From Colletes latitarsis (lineage: Eukaryota > Arthropoda > Insecta > Hymenoptera > Colletidae), in contig NW_027488365.1 of the NCBI RefSeq assembly GCF_051014445.1, positions 43,906,001-43,970,000 on the forward strand: a DNA stretch of 64,000 bases, in the 5' to 3' direction. The notes beneath the pieces were generated by a model. The model was not told the origin of the DNA. It did no database searches and saw only the letters and a program-made list of their open reading frames with translations. The translations under genes and the position numbers were made by a program. Below, piece by piece: positions 43,121 to 58,700 of the stretch. Within the stretch, counting starts at the first letter, position 1, and each line of letters opens with the position of its first letter.

Positions 43121-44958
43121 TCTGGGTTAGGTCTGGGATATGCGCGCATCTGGCATATACTTTCGCCTTTTTCGCAAACTTGTTGGCTAGATCCTGGGTT
43201 TTTTTCGTGATTGAATCACGTAGTAATGTGGTAACACACTGAAGCAGTCAATCAAACCTGGTTTCGATCAATATTTTAGAGGATAACACCGGTTAGGTCT
43301 GGGATAGGTCTGGGTTATGCCCGCATCTGGCTCATGATTTTGCCTTCTTCGCATACTTGTTGGCCAGATCCTGGGTTCTTTCCGTGTTTGAATCACGTAC
43401 TAATGTGGTACCACACTGAGGCAGTCAATTAAACCTGGTTTCGATCAATATTTCAGAGGATAACACCGGTTAGGTCTGGGCTAGCCCCGGGATATGCCCG
43501 CATCTGGCTCATGATTTTGGCATCTTCGCATACTTGTTGGCCAGATCCTGGGTTTTTTTCGTGTTTGAATCACGTAGTAATGTGGTAACACACTGAAGCA
43601 GTCAATTAAACCTGGTTTCGATCAATATTTTAGTGGGTAACACCGGTTAGGACTGGGTTAGGTCTGGGTTATGCCCGCATCTGGCTCATGATTTTGCCTT
43701 CTTCGCATACTTGTTGGCTAGATCCTGGGTTTTTTTCGTGTTTGAATCACGTAGTAATGTGGTAACACACTGAAGCAGTCAATTAAACCTGGTTTCGATC
43801 AATATTTTAGAGGATAACACCGGTTAGGTCTGGGTTAGGTCTGGGTTATGCCCGCATCTGGCTCATGATTTTGCCTTTTTCGCAAACTTGTTGGCCAGAT
43901 GTTGGGTTTTTTTCGTGTTTGAATCACGTAGTAATGTGGTAACACACAGAAACAATTCATTAAACCTGGATTCGGACAGTATTTTAGAGGATAACACCGG
44001 TTAGGTCTGGGTTAGGTCTTGGATATGCGCGCATCTGGCTTATACTTTCTCCTTTTTCGCAAACTTGTGGGCTAGATCCTGGGAATTTTCGGGTTCGAAT
44101 CACGTAGTAATGTGGTAACACACTGAAGCAGTCAATTAAACCTGGTTTCGATCAATATTTTAGAGGATAACACCGGTTGAGTCTGGGTTAGGTCTGGGAT
44201 ATGCGCGCATCTGGCTCATGATTTTGCCTTTTTCGCATACTTGTTGGCCGGATCCTGGGTTTTTTTCGTGTTTGAATCACGTAGTAATGTGGCAACACAA
44301 TGAAGCAGTCAATTAACCCTGGTTTCGATCAATATTTTGGAGGATAACACCGGTCAGGTCTGGGTAAGGTCTGGGTTATGCCCGCATCTGGCTCATGATT
44401 ATGCCTTAAACGCAAACTTGTTGGCCAGATCCTGGGTTTTTTCCGTGTTTGAATCACGTAGTAATGTTGTAGGACACTGAGGCAGTCAATTAAACCTGGT
44501 TTCGATCAATATTTTAGAGGATAACACCGGTTAGGTCTGGGTTAGGTCTGGGTTATGCCCGCATCTGGCTTATACTTTCGCCTTTTTCGCAAACTTGTTG
44601 GCTAGATCCTGGGTTTTTTTCGTGTTTGAATCACGTAGTAATGTGGTAACACAATGAAGCAGTCAATTAACCCTGGTTTCGATCAATATTTTGGAGGATA
44701 ACACCGGTTAGGTCTGGGTTAGGTCTGGGTTATACCCGCATCTGGCTCATGATTTTGCCTTTTTCGCAAACTTGTTGGCCAGATCTTGGGTTTTATTCGT
44801 GTTTGAATCACGTAGTAATGTGGTAATACACTGAAGCAGTCAATTAAACCCGGTTACGATCAATATTTTAGAGGATAACGCCGGTTAGGTCTGGGTTAGA
44901 TTTGGGAAATGCGCGCATCTGGCTTATACTTTCTCCTTTTTCGCAAACTTGTTGGCCA

Positions 44959-46740
44959 GATCTTGGGTTTTTTTCGTGTTTGAATCACGTAGTAATGTGG
45001 TACCACACTGAGGCAGTCAATTAAACCTGGTTTCGATCAATATTTTAGAGGATAACACCGGTTAGGTCTGGGCTAGGTCCGGGATATGCCCGCATCTGGC
45101 TCATGATTTTGGCATCTTCGCATACTTGTTGGCCAGATCCTGGGTTTTTTTCGTGTTTGAATCACGTAGTAATGTGGTAACACACTGAAGCAGTCAATTA
45201 AACCTGGTTTCGATCAATATTTTAGAGGATAACACCGGTTAGGACTGGGTTAGGTCTGGGTTATGCCCGCATCTGGCTCATGATTTTGCCTTCTTCGCAT
45301 ACTTGTTGGCCAGATCCTGGGTTTTTTTCGTGTTTGAATCACGTAGTAATGTGGTAACACACTGAAGCAGTCAATTAAACCTTGTTTCGATCAATATTTT
45401 AGAGGATAACAACGGTTAGGTCTGGGCTAGGTCCGGGATATGCCCGCATCTGGCTCATGATTTTGGCATCTTCGCATACTTGTTGGCCAGATCCTGGGTT
45501 TTTTTCGTGTTTGAATCACGTAGTAATGTGGTAACACACTGAAGCAGTCAATTAAACCTGGTTTCGATCAATATTTTAGAGGATAACACCGGTTAGGACT
45601 GGGTTAGGTCCGGGATATGCCCGCATCTGGCTCATGATTTTGCCTTCTTCGCATACTTGTTGGCCAGATCCTGGGTTTTATTCGTGTTTGAATCACGTAG
45701 TAATGTGGTAACACACTGAAGCAGTCAATTAAACCTGGTTTCGATCAAGATTTTAGAGGATAACACCGGTTAGGACTGGGTTAGGTCTGGGATATGCGCG
45801 CATCTGGCATATACTTTCGCCTTTTTCGCAAACTTGTTGGCTAGATCCTGGGTTTTTTCCGTGTTTGAATCACGTAGTAATGTGGTACCACACTGAGGTA
45901 GTCAATTAAACCTGGTTTCGATCAATATTTCAGAGGATAACAACGGTTAGGTCTGGGTTAGGTCCGGGATATGCCCGCATCTGGCTCATGATTTTGCCTT
46001 CTTCGCATACTTGTTGGCCAGATCCTGGGTTTTTTTCGTGTTTGAATCACGTAGTAATGTGGTAACACACTGAAGCAGTCAATTAAACCTGGTTTCGATC
46101 AATATTTTAGAGGATAACACCGGTTAGGACTGGGTTAGGTCTGGGTTATGCCCGCATCTGGCTCATGATTTTGCCTTCATCGCATACTTGTTGGCCAGAT
46201 CCTGGGTTTTTTCCGTGTTTGAATCACGTAGTAATGTGGTACCACACTGAGGCAGTCAATTAAACCTGGTTTCGATCAATATTTCAGAGGATAACACCGG
46301 TTAGGTCTGGGCTAGGTCCGGGATATGCCCGCATCTGGCTCATGATTTTGGCATCTTCGCATACTTGTTGGCCAGATCCTGGGTTTTTTTCGTGTTTGAA
46401 TCACGTAGTAATGTGGTAACACACTGAAGCAGTCAATTAAACCTGGTTTCGATCAATTTTTTAGAGGATAACACCGGTTAGGACTGGGTTAGGTCTGGGT
46501 TATGCCCGCATCTGGCTCATGATTTTGCCTTCTTCGCATACTTGTTGGCCAGATCCTGGGTTTGTTTCGTGTTTGAATCACGTAGTAATGTGGTAACACA
46601 CTGAAGCAGTCAATTAAACCTTGTTTCGATCAATATTTTAGAGGATAACAACGGTTAGGTCTGGGCTAGGTCCGGGATATGCCCGCATCTGGCTCATGAT
46701 TTTGGCATCTTCGCATACTTGTTGGCCAGATCCTGGGTTT
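44959..46740 (+). repeat. Long-range satellite duplication, copy B (offset 5486 bp)
   Basis: Partner of 39473-41250 with the same unit order and the same private variants; only scattered single-base differences were noticed. Confidence 0.78.
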
Positions 46741-49700
46741 TTTTCGTGTTTGAATCACGTAGTAATGTGGTAACACACTGAAGCAGTCAATTAAACCTGG
46801 TTTCGATCAATATTTTAGAGGATAACACCGGTTAGGACTGGGTTAGGTCTGGGTTATGCCCGCATCTGGCTCATGATTTTGTCTTCTTCGCATACTTGTT
46901 GGCCAGATCCTGGGTTTTTTTCGTGTTTGAATCACGTAGTAATGTGGTAACACACTGAAGCAGTCAATCAAACCTGGTTTCGATCAATATTTTAGAGGAT
47001 AACACCGGTTAGGTCTGGGTTAGGTCTGAGATATGGGCGCATCTGGTATATACTTTCGCCTTTTTCCCAAACTTGTTGGCCAGATCCTGGGTTTTTTCCC
47101 TGTTTGAATCACGTAGTAATGTGGTACCACACTAAGGTAGTCAATTAAACCTGGTTTCGATCAATATTTCAGAGGATAACACCGGTTAGGTCTGGGTTAG
47201 GTCTGGGTTATGCCCGCATCTGGCTCATGATTTTGCCTTCTTCGCATACTTGTTGGCCAGATCCTGGGTTTTTTCCGTGTTTGAATCACGTAGTAATGTG
47301 GTACCACACTGAGGCAGTCAATTAAACCTGGTTTCGATCAATATTTCAGAGGATAACACCGGTTAGGTCTGGGCTAGGTCCGGGATATGCCCGCATCTGG
47401 CTCTTGATTTTGGCATCTTCGCATACTTGTTGGCCAGATCCTGGGTTTTTTTCGTGTTTGAATCACGTAGTAATGTGGTAACACACTGAAGCAGTCAATT
47501 AAACCTGGTTTCGATCAATATTTTAGAGGATAACACCGGTTAGGTCTGGGTTAGGTCTGGGTTATGCCCGCATCTGGCTCATGATTTTGCCTTTTTCGCA
47601 AACTTGTTGGCCAGATGTTGGGTTTTTTTCGTGTTTGAATCACGTAGTAATGTGGTAACACACAGAAACAATTCATTAAACCTGGATTCGGACAGTATTT
47701 TAGAGGATAACACCGGTTAGGTCTGGGTTAGGTCTTGGATATGCGCGCATCTGGCTTATACTTTCTCCTTTTTCGCAAACTTGTGGGCTAGATCCTGGGA
47801 ATTTTCGGGTTCGAATCACGTAGTAATGTGGTAACACACTGAAGCAGTCAATTAAACCTGGTTTCGATCAATATTTTAGAGGATAACACCGGTTAAGTCT
47901 GGGTTAGGTCTGGGATATACGCGCATCTGGCTCATGATTTTGCCTTTTTCGCATACTTGTTGGCCGGATCCTGGGTTTTTTTCGTGTTTGAATCACGTAG
48001 TAATGTGGTAACACAATGAAGCAGTCAATTAACCCTGGTTTCGATCAATATTTTGGAGGATAACACCGGTCAGGTCTGGGTAAGGTCTGGGTTATGCCCG
48101 CATCTGGCTCATGATTATGCCTTAATCGCAAACTTGTTGGCCAGATCCTGGGTTTTTTCCGTGTTTCAATCACGTAGTAATGTTGTAGGAACCTGAGGCA
48201 GTCAATTAAACCTGGTTTCGATCAATAATTTAGAGGATAACACCGGTTAGGTCTGGGTTAGGTCTGGGTTATGCCCGCATCTGGCTTATACTTTCGCCTT
48301 TTTCGCAAACTTGTTTGCCATATCCTGGTTTTTTTTCGTGTTTGAATCACGTAGTAATGTGGCAACACAATGAAGCAGTCAATTAACCCTGGTTTCGATC
48401 CATATTTTGGAGGATAACACCGGTTAGGTCTGGGTTAGTTCTGGGTTATGCCCGCATCTGGCATATACTTTCGCCTTTTTCGCAAACTTGTTGGCTAGAT
48501 CCTGGGTTTTTTCCGTGTTTGAATCACGTAGTAATGTGGTACCACACTGAGGTAATCAATTAAACCTGGTTTCGATCAATATTTTAGAGGATAACACCAG
48601 TTAGGTCTGGGTTAGGTCTGGGTTATGCCCGCATCTGGCTTATACTTTCGCCTTTTTCGCAAACTTGTTGGCTAGATCCTGGGTTTTTTTCGTGTTTGAA
48701 TCACGTAGTAATGTGGTAACACAATGAAGCAGTCAATTAACCCTGGTTGCGATCAATATTTTGGAGGATAACACCGGTTAGGTCTGGGTTAGGTCTGGGT
48801 TATTGCCGCATCTGGCTCATGATTTTGCCTTTTTCGCTAACTTGTTGGCCAGATCTTGGGTTTTTTTCGTGTTTGAATCACGTAGTAATGTGGTAACACA
48901 CTGAAACAGTCAATTAAACCCGGTCTCGATCAATATTTTAGAGGATAACGCCGGTTAGGTCTGGGTTAGATCTAGGAAATGCGCGCATCTGGCTTATACT
49001 TTCGACTTTTTCGCAAACTTGCTGGCCAGATCCTGGGTTTTTTCCGTGTTTGAATCACGTAGTAATGTGGTACCACACTGAGGCTGACAATTAAACATGG
49101 TTTCGATCAATATTTTAGAGGATAACGCCGGTTAGGTCTGGGTTAGATCTGGGAAATGCGCGCATCTGGCTTATACTTTCTCCTTTTTCGCAAACTTGTT
49201 GGCCAGATCTTGGGTTTTTTTCGTGTTTGAATCACGTAGTAATGTGGTACCACACTGAGGCAGTCAATTAAACCTGGTTTCGATCAATATTTTAGAGGAT
49301 AACACCGGTTAGGTCTGGGCTAGGTCCGGGATATGCCCGCATCTGGCTCATGATTTTGGCATCTTCGCATACTTGTTGGCCAGATCCTGGGTTTTTTTCG
49401 TGTTTGAATCACGTAGTAATGTGGTAACACACTGAAGCAGTCAATTAAACCTGGTTTCGATCAAGATTTTAGAGGATAACACCGGTTAGGACTGGGTTAG
49501 GTCTGGGATATGCGCGCATCTGGCATATACTTTCGCCTTTTTCGCAAACTTGTTGGCTAGATCCTGGGTTTTTTCCGTGTTTGAATCACGTAGTAATGTG
49601 GTACCACACTGAGGTAGTCAATTAAACCTGGTATCGATCAATATTTCAGAGGATAACACCGGTTAGGTCTGGGTTAGGTCCGGGATATGCCCGCATCTGG

Positions 49701-52700
49701 CTCTTGATTTTGCCTTCTTCGCATACTTGTTGGCCAGATCCTGGGTTTTTTTCGTGTTTGAATCACGTAGTAATGTGGTAACACACTGAAGCAGTCAATT
49801 AAACCTGGTTTCGATCAATATTTTAGAGGATAACACCGGTTAGGACTGGGTTAGGTCTGGGTTATGCCCGCATCTGGCTCATGATTTTGCCTTCTTCGCA
49901 TACTTGTTGGCCAGATCCTGGGTTTTTTTCGTGTTTGAATCACGTAGTAATGTGGTAACACACTGAAGCAGTCAATTAAACCTTGTTTCGATCAATATTT
50001 TAGAGGATAACAACGGTTAGGTCTGGGCTAGGTCCGGGATATGCCCGCATCTGGCTCATGATTTTGGCATCTTCGCATACTTGTTGGCCAGATCCTGGGT
50101 TTTTTTCGTGTTTGAATCACGTAGTAATGTGGTAACACACTGAAGCAGTCAATTAAACCTGGTTTCGATCAAGATTTTAGAGGATAACACCGGTTAGGAC
50201 TGGGTTAGGTCTGGGATATGCGCGCATCTGGCATATACTTTCGCCTTTTTCGCAAACTTGTTGGCAAGATCCTGGGTTTTTTCCGTGTTTGAATCACGTA
50301 GTAATGTGGTACCACACTGAGGTAGTCAATTAAACCTGGTATCGATCAATATTTCAGAGGATAACACCGGTTAGGTCTGGGTTAGGTCCGGGATATGCCC
50401 GCATCTGGCTCATGATTTTGCCTTCTTCGCATACTTGTTGGCCAGATCCTGGGTTTTTTTCGTGTTTGAATCACGTAGTAATGTGGTAACACACTGAAGC
50501 AGTCAATTAAACCTGGTTTCGATCAATATTTTAGAGGATAACACCGGTTAGGACTGGGTTAGGTCTGGGTTATGCCCGCATCTGGCTCATGATTTTGCCT
50601 TCTTCGCATACTTGTTGGCCAGATCCTGGGTTTTTTCCGTGTTTGAATCACGTAGTAATGTGGTTCCACACTGAGGCAGTCAATTAAACCTGGTTTCGAT
50701 CAATATTTCAGAGGATAACACCGGTTAGGTCTGGGCTAGGTCCGGGATATGCCCGCATCTGGCTCATGATTTTGGCATCTTCGCATACTTGTTGGCCAGA
50801 TCCTGGGTTTTTTTCGTGTTTGAATCACGTAGTAATGTGGTAACACACTGAAGCAGTCAATTAAACCTGGTTTCGATCAATATTTTAGAGGATAACACCG
50901 GTTAGGACTGGGTTAGGTCTGGGTTATGCCCGCATCTGGCTCATGATTTTGCCTTCTTCGCATACTTGTTGGCCAGATCCTGGGTTTGTTTCGTGTTTGA
51001 ATCACGTAGTAATGTGGTAACACACTGAAGCAGTCAATTAAACCTTGTTTCGATCAATATTTTAGAGGATAACAACGGTTAGGTCTGGGTTAGGTCGGGG
51101 ATACGCCCGCTTCTGGCTCATGATTTTGCCTTCTTCGCATACTTGTTGGCCAGATCGTGGGTTTTTTTCGTGTTTGAATCACGTAGTAATGTGGTAACAC
51201 AATGAAGCAGTCAATTAACCCTGGTTTCGATCAATATTTTGGAGGATAACACCGGTTAGGTATGGGTTAGGTCTGGGTTATGCCCGCATCTGGCTCATGA
51301 TTTTGCCTTTTTCGCAAACTTGTTGGCCAGATCCTGGGTTTTTTCCGTGTTTGAATCACGTAGTAATGTTGTAGCACACTGTGGCAGTCAATTAAACCTG
51401 GTTTCGATCAATATTTTAGCGGATAACACCGGTTAGGTCTGGGTTAGGTCTGGGATATGCGCGCATCTGGCTTATAGTTTCGCCATTTTCGCAAACTTGT
51501 TGGCCAGATCCTGGGATTTTTCCGTGTTTGAAACACGTAGTAATGTTGTACCACACTGAGGCAGTCAATTAAACCTGGATTCGGACAGTATTTTAGAGGA
51601 TAACACCGGTTAGGCCTGGGTTAGGTCTGGGTTATGCCCGCATCTGGCTCATGATTTTGCCTTCTTCGCATACTTGTTGGGCAGATCCTGGGCTTTTTCC
51701 TGTTTGAATCACGTAGTAATGTGGTAACGCACTGAAACTGTCAATTAAACCTGGTTTCGATCAATATTTTAGAGGATAACACCGGTTAGGTCTGGGTTAG
51801 GTCTGGGTTAGGTTTGGGTTATGCCCGCATCTGGCTCATGATTTTGCTTTCTTCGCATACTTGTTGGCCAGATCCTGGGTTTTTTCCGTGTTTGAATCAC
51901 GTAGTAATGTGGTAACACACTGAAGCACTCAATTAAACTTGGTTTCGATCTATATTTTAGAGGATAACACCGGTTAGGTCTGGGTTTCGTCTGGGTTATG
52001 CCCGCATCTGGCTCATGATTTTGCTTTCTTCGCATACTTGTTGGCCAGATCCTGGGTTTTTTCCGTGTTTGAATCACGTAGTAATGCTGTAGCACACTGA
52101 GGCAGTCAATTAAACCTGGTTTCGATCAATATTTTAGAGGATAACACCGGTTAGGTCTGGGTTAGGTCTGGGATATGCGCGCATCTGGCATATACTTTCA
52201 CCTTTTTCGCAAACTTGTTGGCTAGATCCTGGGTTTTTTTCGGGTTTTAATCACATAGTAATGTGGCAACACAATGAAGCAGTCAATTAACCCTGGTTTC
52301 GATCCATATTTTGGAGGATAACACCGGTTAGGTATGGGTTAGGTCTGGGTTATGCCCGCATCTGGCTCATGATTTTGCCTTTTTCGCAAACTTGTTGGCC
52401 AGATCCTGGGTTTTTTCCGTGTTTGAATCACGTAGTAATGTTGTAGCACACTGAGGCTGTCAATTAACCCTGGTTTCGATCAATATTTTAGAGGATAACA
52501 CCGGTTAGGACTGGGTTAGGTCCGGGATATGCCCGCATCTGGCTCATGATTTTGCCTTCTTCGCATACTTGTTGGCCAGATCCTGGGTTTTTTTCGTGTT
52601 TGAATCACGTAGTAATGTGGTAACACACTGAAGCAGTCAATTAAACCTGGTTTCGATCAAGATTTTAGAGGATAACACCGGTTAGGACTGGGTTAGGTCT

Positions 52701-55700
52701 GGGATATGCGCGCATCTGGCATATACTTTCGCCTTTTTCGCAAACTTGTTGGCTAGATCCTGGGTTTTTTCCGTGTTTGAATCACGTAGTAATGTGGTAC
52801 CACACTGAGGTAGTCAATTAAACCTGGTATCGATCAATATTTCAGAGGATAACACCGGTTAGGTCTGGGATAGGTCCGGGATATGCCCGCATCTGGCTCA
52901 TGATTTTGCCTTCTTCGCATACTTGTTGGCCAGATCCTGGCTTTTTCGTGTATGAATCACGTAGTAATGTGGTAACATACTGAAGCAGTCAATTAAACCT
53001 GGTTTCGATCAATATTTCAAAGGATAACACCGGTTAGGTATGGGTTAGGTCCGGGATATGCCCGCATCTGGCTCATGATTTTGCCTTCTTCGCATACTTG
53101 TTGGTCAGATCCTGGGTTTTTTCCGTGTTTGACTCCCGTAGTAATGTGGTACCACACTGAGGCAGTCAATTAAACCTAGTTTCGATCAATATTTCAGAGG
53201 ATAACACCGGTTAGGTCTGGGTTAGGTCTGGGATATGCGCGCATCTGGCTTATACTTTCGCCTTTTTCGCAAACTTTTTGGCCAGATCCTGGGTTTTTTC
53301 CGTGTTTGAATCACGTAGTAATGTGGTACCACACTAAGGTAGTCAATTAAACCTGGTTTCGATCAATATTTCAGAGGATAACACCGGTTAGGTCTGGGTT
53401 AGGTCTGGGATAGGTTTGGGTTATGCCCGCATCTGGCTAATGATTTTGCCTTCTTCGCATACTTGTTGGCCAGATCCCGGGTTTTTTCGGGTTCGAATCA
53501 CGTAGTAATGTGGTAACACACTGAAGCAGTCAATTAAACCTGGTTTCGATCAATATTTTAGAGGATAACACCGGTTAGGTCTGGGTTAGGTCTGGGATAT
53601 GCGCGCATCTGGCATATACTTTCGTCCTTTTCGCAAACTTGTTGGCTAGATCCTGGGTTTTTTTCGTGATTGAATCACGTAGTAATGTGGTAACACACTG
53701 AAGCAGTCAATCAAACCTGGTTTCGATCAATATTTTAGAGGATAACACCGGTTAGGTCTGGGTTAGGTCTGGGATATGCGCGCATCTGGCATATACTTTC
53801 GCCTTTTTCGCAAACTTGTTGGCCAGATCCTGGGTTTTTTCCGTGTTTGAATCACGTAGTAATGTGGTACCACACTGAGGTAGTCAATTAAACCTGGTTT
53901 CGATCAATATTTCAGAGGATAACACCGGTTAGGTCTGGGTTAGGTCTGGGATATTCGCGCATCTGGCATATACTTTCGCCTTTTTCGCAAACTTGTTGGC
54001 TAGATCCTGGGTTTTTTCCGTGTTTGAACCACGTAGTAATGTGGTACCACACTGAGGTAGTCAATTAAACCTGGTTTCGATCAAAATTTCAGAGGATAAC
54101 ACCGGTTAAGTCTGGGTTAGGTCCGGGATATGCCCGCATCTGGCTCATGATTTTGAATTCTTCGCATACTTGTTGGCCAGATCCTGGTTTTTTTTCGTGT
54201 TTGAATCACGTAGTAATGTGGTAACACACTGAAGCAGTCAATTCAACCTGGTTTCGATCAATATTTTAGAGGATAACACCGGTTAGGTCTGGGTTAGGTC
54301 TGGGTTATGCCCGCATCTGGCTCATGATTTTGCCTTCTTCGCATACTTGTTGGACAGATCCTGGGTTTTTTCCGTGTTTGAATCGCGTAGTAATGTGGTA
54401 CCACACTGAGGCAGTCAATTAAACCTGGTTTCGATCAATATTTTAGAGGATAACACCGGTTAGGTCTGGGTTAGGTCTGGGATATGCGCGCATCTGGCAT
54501 ATACTTTCGCCTTTTTCGCAAACTTGTTGGCTAGATCCTGGGTTTTTTCCGTGTTTGAATCACGTAGTAATGTGGTACCACACTGAGGTAGTCAATTAAA
54601 CCTGGTTTCGATCAATATTTCAGAGGATAACACCGGTTAGGTCTGGGTTAGGTCTGGGTTAGGTTTGGGTTATGCCCGCATCTGGCTAATGATTTTGCCT
54701 TCTTCGCATACTTGCTGGCCAGATCCTGGGTTTTTTCCGTGTTTGAATCACGTAGTAATGTGGTACCACACAGAGGTAGTCAATTAAACCTGGTATCGAT
54801 CATTATTTCAGAGGATAACACCGGTTAGGTCTGGGTTAGGTCCGGGATATGCCCGCATCTGGCTCATGATTTTGCCTTCTTCGCATACTTGTTGGTCAGA
54901 TCCTGGGTTTTTTCCGTGTTTGACTCCCGTAGTAATGTGGTACCACACTGAGGCAGTCAATTAAACCTAGTTTCGATCAATATTTCAGAGGATAACACCG
55001 GTTAGGTCTGGGTTAGGTCTGGGATATGCGCGCATCTGGCTTATACTTTCGCCTTTTTCGCAAACTTTTTGGCCAGATCCTGGGTTTTTTCTGTGTTTGA
55101 ATCACGTAGTAATGTGGTACCACACTAAGGTAGTCAATTAAACCTGGTTTCGATCAATATTTCAGAGGATAACACCGGTTAGGTCTGGGTTAGGTCTGGG
55201 TTAGGTTTGGGTTATGCCCGCATTTGGCTAATGATTTTGCCTTCTTCGCATACTTGTTGGCCAGATCCCGGGTTTTTTCGGGTTCGAATCACGTAGTAAT
55301 GTGCTAACACACTGAAGCAGTCAATTAAACCTGGTTTCGATCAATATTTTAGAGGATAACACCGGTTAGGTCTGGGTAAGGTCTGGGATATGCGCGCATC
55401 TGGCATATACTTTCGTCCTTTTCGCAAACTTGTTGGCTAGATCCTGGGTTTTTTTCGTGATTGAATCACGTAGTAATGTGGTAACACACTGAAGCAGTCA
55501 ATCAAACCTGGTTTCGATCAATATTTTAGAGGATAACACCGGTTAGGTCTGGGTTAGGTCTGGGATATGCGCGCATCTGGCATATACTTTCGCCTTTTTC
55601 GCAAACTTGTTGGCTAGATCCTGGGTTTTTTCCGTGTTTGAATCACGTAGTAATGTGGTACCACACTGAGGTAGTCAATTAAACCTGATTTCGATCAATA

Positions 55701-58700
55701 TTTCAGAGGATAACACCGGTTAGGTCTGGGTTAGGTCTGGGATATGCGCGCATCTGGCATATACTTTCGCCTTTTTCGCAAACTTGTTGGCTAGATCCTG
55801 GGTTTTTTCCGTGTTTGAACCACGTAGTGATGTGGTACCACACTGAGGTAGTCAATTAAACCTGGTATCGATCATTATTTCAGAGGATAACACCGGTTAG
55901 GTCTGGGTTAGGTCCGGGATATGCCCGCATCTGGCTCATGATTTTGCCTTCTTCGCATACTTGTTGGCCCGATCCTGGGTTTTTTCCGTGTTTGAATCAC
56001 GTAGTAATGTGGTACCACACTGAGGCAGTCAATTAAACCTGGTTTCGATCAATATTTTAGAGGATAACACCGGTTAGGTCTGGGTTAGGTTGGGGATATG
56101 CGCGCATCTGGCTTATACTTTCGCCATTTTCGCAAACTTGTTGGCCAGATCCTGGGATTTTTCCGTGTTTGAATCACGTAGTAATGTTGTACCACACTGA
56201 GGCAGTCAATTAAACCTGGTTTCGATCAATATCTTAGAGGATAACACCGGTTAGGTCTGGGTTTCGTCTGGGTTATGCCCGCATCTGGCTCATCATTTTG
56301 CCTTCTTCGCAAACTTGTTTGCCAGATCCTGGCTTTTTTTCGTGTTTGACTCACGTAGTAATGTGGCAACACAATGAAGCAGTTAATTAACCCTGGTTTC
56401 GATCCATATTTTGGAGGATAACACCGGTTAGGTCTGGGTTAGTTCTGGGTTATGCCCGCATCTGGCTCATGATTTTGCCTTTTTCGCAAACTTTTTGGCC
56501 AGATCCTGGGTTTTTTCCGTGTTTGAATCACGCAGTAATGTGGTACCACACTAAGGTAGTCAATTAAACCTGGTTTCGATCAATATTTCAGAGTATAACA
56601 CCGGTTAGGTCTGGGTTAGGTCGGGGATATGCCCGCATCTGGCTCATGATTTTGCCTTCTTCGCATACTTGTTGGCCAGATCCTGGGTTTTTTTCGTGTT
56701 TGAATCACGTAGTAATGTGGTAGCACAATGAAGCAGTTAATTAACCCTGGTTTCGATCCATATTTTGGAGGATAACACCGGTTAGGTCTGGGTTAGTTCT
56801 GGGTTATGCCCGCATCTGGCTCATGATTTTGCCTTTTTCGCAAACTTTTTGGCCAGATCCTGGGTTTTTTCCGTGTTTGAATCACGTAGTAATGTGGTAC
56901 CACACTAAGGTAGTCAATTAAACCTGGTTTCGATCAATATTTCAGAGGATAACACCGGTTAGGTCTGGGTTAGGTCGGGGATATGCCCGCATCTGGCTCA
57001 TGATTTTACCTTCTTCGCATACTTGTTGGCCAGATCCTGGGTTTTTTTCGTGTTTGAATCACGTAGTAATGTGGTAGCACAATGAAGCAGTCAATTAACC
57101 CTGGTTGCGATCAATATTTTGGAGGATAACACCGGTTAGGTCTGGGTTAGGTCTGGGTTATGCCCGCATCTGGCTCATGATTTTGCCTTTTTCGCAAACT
57201 TGTTGGCCAGATCTTGGGTGTTTTTCGTGTTTGAATCACGTAGTAATGTGGTAACACACTGAAGCAGTCAATTAAACCCGGTCTCGATCAATATTTTAGA
57301 GGATAACGCCGGTTAGGTCTGGGTTAGATCTGGGAAATGCGCGCATCTGGCTTATACTTTCGCCTTTTTCGCAAACTTGTTGGCCAGGTCCTGGGTTTTT
57401 TCCGTGTTTGAATCACGTAGTAATGTGGTACCACACTGAGGCTGTCAATTAAACCTGGTTTCGATCAATATTTTAGAGGATAACGCCGGTTAGGTCTGGG
57501 TTAGATCTTGGAAATGCGCGCATCTGGCTTATACTTTCTCCTTTTTCGCAAACTTGTTGGCTAGATCCTGGGTTTTTTCGGGTTCGAATCACGTAGTAAT
57601 GTGGTACCACACTGAGGCAGTCAATTAAACCTGGTTTCGATCAATATTTCAGAGGATAACACCGGTTAGGTCTGGGCTAGTTCCGGGATATGCCCGCATC
57701 TGGCTCATGATTTTGGCATCTTCGCATACTTGTTGGCCCGATCCGGGGTTTTTTTCGTGTTTGAATCACGTAGTAATGTGGTAACACACTGAAGCAGTCA
57801 ATTAAACCTGGTTTCGATCAATATTTTAGAGGATAACACCGGTTAGGACTGGGTTAGGTCTGGGTTATGCCCGCATCTGGCTCATGATTTTGCCTTCTTC
57901 GCATACTTGTTGGCCAGATCCCGGGGTTTTTTCGTGTTTGAATCACGTAGTAATGTGGTAACACACTGAAGCAGTCAATTAAACCTGGTTTCGATCAATA
58001 TTTTAGAGGATAACACCGGTTAGGTCTGGGTTAGGTCTGGGATATGCGCGCATCTGGCATATACTTTTGCCTTTTTCGCAAACTTGTTGACTAGATCCTG
58101 GGTTTTTTTCGTGATTGAATCACGTAGTAATGTGGTAACAAACTGGAGCAGTCAATCAAACCTGGTTTCGATCAATATTTTGGAGGATAACACCGGTTAG
58201 GTCTGGGTTAGGTCTGGGATATGCGCGCATCTGGCATATACCTTCGCCTTTTTCGCAAACTTGTTGGCTAGATCCTGGGTTTTTTCCGTGTTTGAATCAT
58301 GTAGTAATGTGGTACCACACTGAGGTAATCAATTAAACCTGGTATCGATCAATATTTCAGAGGATAACACCGGTTAGGTCTGGGTTAGGTCCGGGATATG
58401 CCCGCATCTGGCTCATGATTTCGCCTTCTTCGCATACTTGTTGGCCCGATCCTGGGTTTTTCTCGTGTTTGAATCACGTAGTAATGTGGTAACACACTGA
58501 AGCAGTCAATTAAACCTGGTTTCGATCAATATTTTAGAGGATAACAACGGTTAGGTCTGGGATAGGTCTGGGTTATGCCCGCATCTGGCTCATGATTTTG
58601 CCTTCTTCGCATACTTGTTGGCCAGATCCTGGGTTTTTTCCGTGTTTGAATCACGTAGTAATGTGGTACCACACTGAGGCAGTCAATTAAACCTGGTTTC

